Shown here: piece by piece, positions 10,228 through 16,650 of the stretch
How positions within the stretch are numbered: position 1 is the first letter of the stretch
Layout: each line of letters begins with the position of its first letter
Origin: Bradyrhizobium sp. BTAi1
GTDB taxonomy: Bacteria; Pseudomonadota; Alphaproteobacteria; Rhizobiales; Xanthobacteraceae
DNA: 64,000 nucleotides
Assembly (NCBI RefSeq): GCF_000015165.1
Contig: NC_009485.1
Location: 806,001-870,000 of the forward strand
Reading direction: 5' to 3'
Made by a program: the position numbers and the translations under genes
The notes under the pieces: model-generated
Databases searched by the model: none
Told to the model about the DNA's origin: nothing
The model's input: the letters and a program-made list of their open reading frames with translations, nothing else

Positions 10228-10536
10228 TCATCTGCCGCGCGGAGCGAACAGCCGCGACAGGAACCAGAGCGGGATCACGATCACCGCGCCGAGCAGGAAG
10301 TAGCGCCACAGCCAGTTGAAGGCGTCGAAGCCGAGCTCATAGAGCCGGATGAACAGCAGCCGGATGCTGTGGATGATGTTGAGCGGATCGAAGCCGATCG
10401 CCGACAGCACCACGCCGACCAGGATCGACAGCAGCACCAGCCGGAACGCCACCGACAGCGGCGAGCCGCCGAGAAAACGATACAGGCCATCCGAGCTGCG
10501 CGCGCGGGCCGGATAGTCCCTGATGTCATTCGACAT
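10228..10536 (-). CDS. Small two-helix membrane protein (DUF6460-like)
   Basis: A 102-residue inner-membrane protein with two hydrophobic helices (about 28-47 and 75-95) joined by a segment with several aromatic residues (LYELGFDAFNWLWRYF). GLYRFLGGSPLSVAFRLVLLS resembles the DUF6460 family common in Rhizobiales; I place it there from memory with moderate confidence. Function is unknown. It is the first gene of a pair with the metallo-hydrolase at 9480-10214, suggesting related expression but no more. Confidence 0.75.
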   Translation of the reverse strand: MSNDIRDYPARARSSDGLYRFLGGSPLSVAFRLVLLSILVGVVLSAIGFDPLNIIHSIRLLFIRLYELGFDAFNWLWRYFLLGAVIVIPLWFLSRLFAPRGR

Positions 10537-10681
10537 GTCATCGTCTCCAATGCCGGTTCGCCGGCGGATTCGTGCCGCGATTATAAAGCACGGCAGGGCA
10601 GGTGGGGAACCCGCCTCAGCGCCGCAAGCGGGTTACTTGCATTTAATGTTCCCGCGATGTTGGACCTTCGGCTGTGAATTG

Positions 10682-10796
10682 TCGTCATGGCCGGACTTGC
10701 CCCGGCCAACCATCTTGCTTGACGGATGGATGCCCGGGCCTTCGCCGCGCCGAAGCGGCTTCGGCGGCGCAGGCGGGTCAAGCCCGGGCATGACGA
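10682..10796. repeat. Dispersed palindromic repeat, family B
   Basis: The 320-base gap 10537-10856 holds no gene I can support. Most of it is this repeat: left arm TCGTCATGGCCGG, right arm CCCGGGCATGACGA, and an internal stem CCGCGCCGAAGCGGCTTCGG. A second copy lies at 13889-14004. Confidence 0.8.
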
Positions 10797-10856
10797 GAAA
10801 CAAGACGGCGCCCTGTCCATTCAGGGACGGTGTCGCACGGAAGACGCGGCACCGCG

Positions 10857-12803
10857 TCACCCCGCCGTCTCGCTTTTCAGCAGGCGTTCCAGCGTTTCCA
10901 GCCGGTCGGCATCCCGCGGCGGCTTGTCCCAGCGCAGGCGGTTGATGCGCGGGAAGCGCATCGCGATGCCGGATTTATGCCGCGGCGAGCGCTGCAGGCC
11001 CTCGAAGGCAACCTCCAGCACCAGCCCCTGCTCGGGCTCGTGCACGACATGGCGGACAGGGCCGAACTTCTCGGTGGTGTTGCGGCGGACGAAACGATCG
11101 ATCTGCAGCAGTTCCTCGTCGGTGAAGCCGAAATAGGCCTTGCCGACAGGGACGAGCTGATCGCCGGCTTCACCCGCCGTCCACACACCGAACGTGTAGT
11201 CGGAGTAGTAGGATGAGCGCTTGCCGTGGCCGCGCTGCGCATACATCAGCACGGCATCGATGATGTGCGGATCGTGCTTCCACTTCCACCATTGTCCTTT
11301 GGGCCGGCCCGGCAGATAGGGCGCGTCGCGCCGCTTCAACATCACGCCTTCGACCGCTTCGGCATCGTCGCCGGCGCCGGCCGATGCGGGATTGGCGCGC
11401 GCCGCTTTCAGTTCGTCCCAGCTCGCGAAGGCGATCGTCGGCGACAGGTCGACGCGCGGATCGTCCAACCGCCGGATGAACGCCTCGAGCTGTTCGCGCC
11501 GTTCGGCGAAGGGCCGCTCGCGCAGATCGCTGCCTTCGTCGCTGAGCAGGTCGTAGGCGCGCAGATGGATCGGATATTCCTTCATCAGCTTTGGCGACAC
11601 GGTCTTGCGGTTCAGCCGCTGCTGCAGCACGTTGAAGCTCTGCACGCGCTTCTCGCGCACCACCAGCAGCTCGCCGTCGAGCGCGCCGGGCAGATGCAGG
11701 GATGGCAACAGATCAGGGAAGCTCGGTGTGATGTCCTCGCCGCTGCGCGAATACAGCCGCGTCACGATGCATCCGTCGCTGTCGCGGCCGCTGACCGCCT
11801 GCACGCGGATGCCGTCCCATTTCCATTCGGCGATGTAGTCGGCCGCATTCATGCTTTCGAAATCGTCGTCTTCGACGGCATGCGCGAGCATCACGGGCCG
11901 GAACGGCGCGGGATCGCTGTTGACGGGTTTGTCGCCGCGGCCCTCGAGCCAGGCGAACAGGTCGAGATAAGGCGGCGACAGCCCCGGCCAGACCAGCTCG
12001 ACCTCATGCGGGTCCTTGTCGCCGAGCGCGGCCGCCGCGGTCTTGGCGAGACGTGCCGAGATGCCGATGCGAAGTGCGCCGGTGACCAGCTTCAGCAGCG
12101 CCCAGCGTCCGGTCTCGTCGAGCTCGTCGAGCCATTGCGCCAGCTGCCGCGGCATCTCGGTCTTGCCGAGCGTGCGCAAGGTGGTGACAACCTCGGTGAG
12201 CGTCGGGGGTGGCGGATTGTTGTGTCCTGCTGCGTGAGCTCCTGGTGGGAGCGCTTCCGGGAGACTGCCCGTGGGGACACCCCCTCCCTGACCCTCCCCC
12301 ACAAGGGGGGAGGGAATGGAGAGGGCGGGCGCTGAGGAACGGAGGATGTCTGTTGGAGCCACGTTCGAGGCCGTGCCGGCGGTGGATGCCGCACGTCCTG
12401 TCGATGCCGTTGGTCCCATTGCCGATGGCATCCCAGGTGCAAGCGCCACGCGCAACTGCGCTCCCTCCCCCCTTGTGGGGGAGGGCTGGGGAGGGGGGGA
12501 CCCCGCGACATGCTGCTGCTGATGCGCACCGCCCTTCGGCCACATCAGCGCGACGGTCTCGGAGAGGTCACCGACGTAATCATACGACAGCGCGAACAGC
12601 ACCGGGTCGGTGCGGGCGGCGATGAGGTCGCGGATCAGCGCCGGCTTGGCGTGCTTGAACGACAATGCGCCGGTCAGCGCGCCCAGCGCGTAGCCGCGGT
12701 CGGGGTCCTCGGCCTCGCGGAAATATGCGGTCAGCAGGCGCAGCTTGTTGTTGCGGCCCGGCTCATAAGCGAGGCGGTCGAGCAGCTCGGCGAAGCGGTT
12801 CAT
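10857..12803 (-). CDS. ATP-dependent DNA ligase of the ligase-helicase-exonuclease repair set
   Basis: A DNA ligase that seals nicks through a lysyl-AMP intermediate, of the family annotated as cisplatin damage response ATP-dependent DNA ligase. It has 648 residues. The N-terminal helical domain (1-88, 201-260) precedes the nucleotidyl-transfer domain with K328 in EWKWDGIR (motif I), ALDGELLV (motif III) and the late KRRDAPYLPGR...WWKWK motifs, then an OB fold. Residues 91-200 form a Pro/Gly/Ala-rich insertion encoded by an inverted pair of intergenic-type repeats, absent from the usual ~540-residue family. The ATG overlaps the exonuclease stop (ATGA), so the two are coupled. The insertion lies in a linker, so activity may survive. 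Confidence 0.93.
   Translation of the reverse strand: MNRFAELLDRLAYEPGRNNKLRLLTAYFREAEDPDRGYALGALTGALSFKHAKPALIRDLIAARTDPVLFALSYDYVGDLSETVALMWPKGGAHQQQHVAGSPPPQPSPTRGEGAQLRVALAPGMPSAMGPTASTGRAASTAGTASNVAPTDILRSSAPALSIPSPLVGEGQGGGVPTGSLPEALPPGAHAAGHNNPPPPTLTEVVTTLRTLGKTEMPRQLAQWLDELDETGRWALLKLVTGALRIGISARLAKTAAAALGDKDPHEVELVWPGLSPPYLDLFAWLEGRGDKPVNSDPAPFRPVMLAHAVEDDDFESMNAADYIAEWKWDGIRVQAVSGRDSDGCIVTRLYSRSGEDITPSFPDLLPSLHLPGALDGELLVVREKRVQSFNVLQQRLNRKTVSPKLMKEYPIHLRAYDLLSDEGSDLRERPFAERREQLEAFIRRLDDPRVDLSPTIAFASWDELKAARANPASAGAGDDAEAVEGVMLKRRDAPYLPGRPKGQWWKWKHDPHIIDAVLMYAQRGHGKRSSYYSDYTFGVWTAGEAGDQLVPVGKAYFGFTDEELLQIDRFVRRNTTEKFGPVRHVVHEPEQGLVLEVAFEGLQRSPRHKSGIAMRFPRINRLRWDKPPRDADRLETLERLLKSETAG
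12275..12504. repeat. Inverted pair of family E palindromic repeats inside the ligase gene
   Basis: Copies at 12275-12315 and 12460-12504 are inverse complements of each other; both carry CCCTCCCCC(C)TTGTGGGGG or its complement. They flank about 145 bp. They are translated in frame on the minus strand as PSPTRGEGA and PSPLVGEGQGGG within the ligase. Other copies are intergenic (20130, 40541, 55554) or in the helicase gene (16911). Confidence 0.88.
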
Positions 12804-13846
12804 GCCTCGGCGTCCTCCGTGGCCGCCGCCTCGCTCTCCTCCTCGTCGCCATAGCCGACCAGGTCGAGCGGCCGTGCCGCGAGGCCCTTGCTCCGGCACC
12901 AATGCACCAGCGCGTCCTCCTGGCCATGCGTGACCCACACTTCGCCGGCGCCGGTCGCCGCGATGGTCGCGGTCAGCCCGTCCCAGTCGGCATGATCCGA
13001 GATCACCAGCGGCAGCTCGACGCCGCGCTGCCGCGCGCGGGCGCGCACCCGCATCCAGCCCGAGGCGAAGGCGGTCACCGGATCGGGAAAACGCCGCGTC
13101 CACAGATCGGAGGTCGCGCTTGGCGGTGCGAGCGTGATGGTGCCGGCAAGCTCCGCCTTCTTGACGCCCTTCACCGGCCTGAGCTCGCCGAGCGCGATGC
13201 CCTTGTCCTGGTAGTAGCGCGTGATCTTCTCCATCGCGCCATGCAGGTAGATCGGAGCATCGTAGCCGGCCTCGCGGATCAGCGCGATCACGCGCTGCGC
13301 CTTGCCCAGGGAATATGCCCCGACCAGATGCGCGCGCTCCGGAAACAGCGCGACCGACGCCAGCAGCTTCTTCACTTCAGCCGCGGCGTCGCCATGGCGG
13401 AACACCGGCAGGCCGAACGTCGCCTCGGTGATGAAGACGTCGCATTGCACCAGCTCGAACGGCGCGCAGGTCGGATCGCGCGCATCCTTGTAGTCGCCGG
13501 ACGCGACGATGCAGGTGCCGCCGGAGGACACCTTGATCTGCGCTGAACCGAGCACGTGGCCTGCGGGATAAAAGCTGACCGTGACCTCGCCGAGCCGGAT
13601 CTCGTCGCCATAGCGGATCGCCTGCGTGCTGCCGGCAAAATTCTCGCCGTAGCGCAGTCGCATGATGTCCAGCGTCTCCTGCGTCGCCAGCACCGCGCCG
13701 TGGCCGGCCCGCGCATGGTCGGAATGGCCATGCGTGATCAGCGCCCGCTCGACCGGGCGCACGGGATCGATGTGGAAGCCGCCGGCCTTGCAGCACAGGC
13801 CGGCGGGAACCGGCAGCAGGATGTCTTGCGGACGCATGGCGGTCAT
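12800..13846 (-). CDS. Ligase-associated DNA exonuclease (MBL/beta-CASP fold)
   Basis: A metal-dependent nuclease of the TIGR04122 type, related to SNM1/CPSF-73 nucleases, thought to trim DNA ends before ligation. It has 348 residues. HGHSDH (39-44) is the dinuclear metal motif, with later ligands in PAGHVLGSAQ, SGDYKD and ITEATFG. The C-terminal beta-CASP-like part ends in an acidic tail (DEEESEAAATEDAEA). Start codons at 13846 and 13837 are both possible; I give the longer one. Its stop overlaps the ligase ATG by four bases. Helicase and PdeM genes of the same set lie divergently at 16.6-20.1 kb. Confidence 0.93.
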   Translation of the reverse strand: MTAMRPQDILLPVPAGLCCKAGGFHIDPVRPVERALITHGHSDHARAGHGAVLATQETLDIMRLRYGENFAGSTQAIRYGDEIRLGEVTVSFYPAGHVLGSAQIKVSSGGTCIVASGDYKDARDPTCAPFELVQCDVFITEATFGLPVFRHGDAAAEVKKLLASVALFPERAHLVGAYSLGKAQRVIALIREAGYDAPIYLHGAMEKITRYYQDKGIALGELRPVKGVKKAELAGTITLAPPSATSDLWTRRFPDPVTAFASGWMRVRARARQRGVELPLVISDHADWDGLTATIAATGAGEVWVTHGQEDALVHWCRSKGLAARPLDLVGYGDEEESEAAATEDAEA

Positions 13847-13888
13847 ATAGGTCTCGCGTTGGAAGAATTCAGCCTCTCAACGCTCCAC

Positions 13889-14004
13889 TCGTCATGCGCG
13901 GGCTTGACCCGCGCATCCATCTTTTGGAATGACTCGTTCGATGATGGATGGCCGGGTCCCGCCTTCGCTGAAGCTACGGCGGGCGGGCAAGCCCGGCCAT
14001 GACG
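13889..14004. repeat. Dispersed palindromic repeat, family B
   Basis: A second copy of the family seen at 10682: left arm TCGTCATGCGCGGGCTTGA, right arm AAGCCCGGCCATGACGA. It occupies the divergent gap between the exonuclease and methyltransferase genes, so promoters for both must fit around it. Confidence 0.8.
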
Positions 14005-14020
14005 ACTCCGTGGTTCCCCA

Positions 14021-14947
14021 ATGCCCCACCGCTTCTTCCTCTCCTCCGGCGACCTGATCGCCGACCGCCGCTACGAGTTTGCCCGCGACCTGCAGCTCAA
14101 GGGCGATCTGGCCGCGGCCGCCGAAGTGATGGAGCAGGCCATCGAAGTCGCCCCCAACTTTGCTTCCGCATGGTTCGAACTCGGCCAGATCAGGATCGCG
14201 CTCGGCGAAACGGACAAGGCGATCACCGCCTTCCAGAACGCCTGCGCCGCCGATCCGGATGACCGCCACGGCGCCGGCGTGCGGCTGATGCAGCTCGGTG
14301 CCGCGCCGCTGTCGGATATGCCCAAGGCCTATGTGCGGTCGCTGTTCGACCAATATGCGCCGCGCTTCGAGGCCGAGCTGATCGAGCGGCTCAATTACCG
14401 CGCGCCGGCGATCCTGTTCAAGGCGGTGCTCGCGGTGCGCGTTGCCGAGAAGAAGCCGGCTTATTTTCAGCGCGCCATCGATCTCGGCTGCGGGACGGGC
14501 CTTGGCGCCGCGGCCTTCGCCAAGAATGTCGACAGCTTCATCGGCATCGACCTGTCAGCCGGAATGATCGCGCAAGCGCGCGAAACAGGGCTCTATGCCG
14601 CGCTCGAAGTCGACGACATGACGGCAGGCCTGCAGCGGCAGCCCGACCTGTCAGCCGACCTCGTCCTGGCTGCCGACGCGATGGTCTATGTCGGCGATCT
14701 CGCCCCGGTGCTCGCCGAGGCCCATCGTGTTTTGAGACCCAGCGGGCTCGTGACCTTCACCGTGGAGACCCATGATGGTGAGGGGGTGATCATGGGCAAG
14801 GGATTGCGCTATGCCCATGGTGCGGAATATGTCCGCGGCGTCATCCAATCGACCGGGTTGCAGCTCAAGCATCTCGAACCGGCCTCGCCGCGCACCGAGG
14901 AACAGCTGCCGGTGCGCGGGCTTGCGGTGGTCGCGACCAGGACTTGA
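14021..14947 (+). CDS. TPR-containing SAM-dependent methyltransferase
   Basis: A predicted cytosolic methyltransferase of 308 residues. Residues 15-90 form about two tetratricopeptide repeats (KGDLAAAAEVMEQAIEVAPN, GETDKAITAFQNACAADPD). The Rossmann domain has motif I DLGCGTG (154-160), GIDLSAGMI, an acidic post-motif and the HRVLRPSGLVTFTVE strand of class I enzymes. Similar TPR-methyltransferases (DREV/NodS-like type II grouping) lack assigned substrates. It lies between the exonuclease and helicase of the repair set, but on the opposite strand from the exonuclease with a repeat between, so a repair role is only suggested by position. Confidence 0.88.
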   Translation: MPHRFFLSSGDLIADRRYEFARDLQLKGDLAAAAEVMEQAIEVAPNFASAWFELGQIRIALGETDKAITAFQNACAADPDDRHGAGVRLMQLGAAPLSDMPKAYVRSLFDQYAPRFEAELIERLNYRAPAILFKAVLAVRVAEKKPAYFQRAIDLGCGTGLGAAAFAKNVDSFIGIDLSAGMIAQARETGLYAALEVDDMTAGLQRQPDLSADLVLAADAMVYVGDLAPVLAEAHRVLRPSGLVTFTVETHDGEGVIMGKGLRYAHGAEYVRGVIQSTGLQLKHLEPASPRTEEQLPVRGLAVVATRT

Positions 14948-15055
14948 GTCTACACGCTATTGAATGCGCTGCACGCAGCGTCGAATGCGGCAACTTCGCT
15001 CTTGCCGCAGCTCTCCCGATGCCAAAAAATGCCGGCAGTCCAGGGAGAGACAACA

Positions 15056-16285
15056 ATGAAAAAACATCTCACGCGGCGCGATTTCTGCGCCACCGCGCTT
15101 GCGACCATCGGTGCCTCGACGATGGCCTCGCCCTATGTCTGGGCGGCCGAAAAGAAATACGATCCCGGCGCCAGCGATACCGAGATCAAGCTCGGCCAGA
15201 CCGTGCCGCATTCCGGCCCAGGCTCGCTCTACGGCGTGCTCGGTCGCGTCGGCGAAGCCTATTTCCAGATGCTCAACGAGCAGGGCGGCATCAACGGCCG
15301 CAAGGTCAAGTTCCTCACCATGGACGACGCCTACAGCGCGCCGAAATGCGTCGAGGCGACGCGGCGCCTCGTCGAGCAGGAGGAGGTGCTCGCTCTGTAC
15401 GGCTCGCTCGGCACCGCGCCGCAGACTGCGGTCCACAAATACCTCAATTCGAAGGGCGTGCCGCAGTTGCTCCTCAACACCGGCGCCTCGAAGTGGAACG
15501 ATCCCAAGAACTACAAATGGACCATGGCCGGACTGCCGCTGTATCCGACTGAGGCGCGCATCCTCGCCAAGCATGTGCTGAGCGTGAAGCCCGAGGCCAA
15601 GATCGGCATCCTCTATCAGAACGACGATTTCGGCCGCGACTTCCTCGGCCCCTTCAAGAAGGTGCTGGCCGATGCCGGCGGCAAGGCCCAGGTGATCATG
15701 GAGCAGACCTATGATCTCACCGAGCCGACGGTCGATTCGCAGCTGATCAATTTGTCGAAGTCTGGCGCCGACGTGTTCTACAACATCACCACCGGCAAGG
15801 CGACGTCGCAGTCGATCCGGAAAGTGGCCGAGCTCGGCTGGAAGCCGTTGCAGCTGCTGTCTGCCGGCTCGACCGGCCGTTCGATCCTGTCGGCTGCCGG
15901 TCTCGAGAACGCCAAGGACATCGTCGCCATCCGCTATTCCAAGGATGCCGGCGTGCCGCAATGGAAGGACGATCCGGACGTCAAGGGTTTCGAGGCACTG
16001 CGCGCCAAGTACCTGCCCAACATCGACCCCGACAACACCATCGCCTATGCCGGCTATGGCCAGGCGGTGTCGATGGGCGAGATCCTGCGCCGCTGCGGCG
16101 ACACCCTGACCCGCGAAAATGTACTGAAGCAGGCCACCACGCTGGCCGGCTTCCACTCGCCCTTCTTCCTCGACGGCGTCAATTTCGCTTATACGCCCGA
16201 TGACTACACGCCGATGAAGACGCTCTATATCTCGATCTTCGACGGCAAGGATTGGAGCATCTCCGAGAAGCCGATGACGGAGTAG
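15056..16285 (+). CDS. Branched-chain amino-acid-type ABC substrate-binding protein (orphan)
   Basis: A periplasmic binding protein of the LivK/Peripla_BP_6 type, 409 residues. The N-terminus KKHLTRRDFCATALA is a twin-arginine signal (cleavage near VWAAEKK). The domain starts at IKLGQTVPHSGPGSLYG and contains the family phrases EQGGINGRKV and GILYQNDDFGRDF. I chose the ATG at 15056 because GGGAGAG sits 7 bases upstream and the Tat motif follows; the frame could run from 14960. No liv permease or ATPase genes are adjacent. The ligand could be an amino acid, amide or aromatic acid. Confidence 0.92.
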   Translation: MKKHLTRRDFCATALATIGASTMASPYVWAAEKKYDPGASDTEIKLGQTVPHSGPGSLYGVLGRVGEAYFQMLNEQGGINGRKVKFLTMDDAYSAPKCVEATRRLVEQEEVLALYGSLGTAPQTAVHKYLNSKGVPQLLLNTGASKWNDPKNYKWTMAGLPLYPTEARILAKHVLSVKPEAKIGILYQNDDFGRDFLGPFKKVLADAGGKAQVIMEQTYDLTEPTVDSQLINLSKSGADVFYNITTGKATSQSIRKVAELGWKPLQLLSAGSTGRSILSAAGLENAKDIVAIRYSKDAGVPQWKDDPDVKGFEALRAKYLPNIDPDNTIAYAGYGQAVSMGEILRRCGDTLTRENVLKQATTLAGFHSPFFLDGVNFAYTPDDYTPMKTLYISIFDGKDWSISEKPMTE

Positions 16286-16299
16286 GGGGCGCGCTTAGT

Positions 16300-16385
16300 C
16301 GTCATCGCGAGCGCAGCGACGCGATCCAGAGTCTTTCTACGGATAGAGCCTGGATTTCGTCGTCGCTGCGCTCCTCGCAGTGACG
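16300..16385. repeat. Dispersed palindromic repeat, family A
   Basis: An intact copy: CGTCATCGCGAGCGCAGCGA on the left and TCGCTGCGCTCCTCGCAGTG on the right, with an asymmetric middle. It begins just after the binding-protein stop and could end transcription. The 365-base gap 16286-16650 consists of this repeat, the family D repeat next to it, and about 120 bases in which I see nothing else. Confidence 0.82.
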
Positions 16386-16417
16386 AGGTGGGCAGAGCTG
16401 CAGCCTGACATTCTGCT

Positions 16418-16530
16418 GTCGTCCCTGCGAACGCAGGACCCCCTAACCACCGGCCGTGGTGGGACGATGACTGCAGTTGCGCCTCACGGATGGATTCCGC
16501 GGTATGGGTCCGTGCGTTCGCAGGGACGAC
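16418..16530. repeat. Dispersed palindromic repeat, family D
   Basis: Left arm GTCGTCCCTGCGAACGCAGG; right arm TGCGTTCGCAGGGACGAC. A longer relative is at 58466-58616. An open frame runs through it into the helicase gene, but this upstream part is repeat DNA and not helicase sequence. Confidence 0.8.
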
Positions 16531-16650
16531 GGCGGAAATCGGGGAGGCGCTGGTCCGCCCCAGCAAGGGCCGGATGCCAGCGGTGTTTCCCGCGGCGGCT
16601 CGGCTGCCTCGGGCCTCGACGAACCGCGGGCGACTGCCTACCTTCCCCCG

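Noticed and set aside
16477..16650. Upstream extension of the helicase frame
   Set aside because: It lies partly in a family D repeat and shows no helicase-family similarity.
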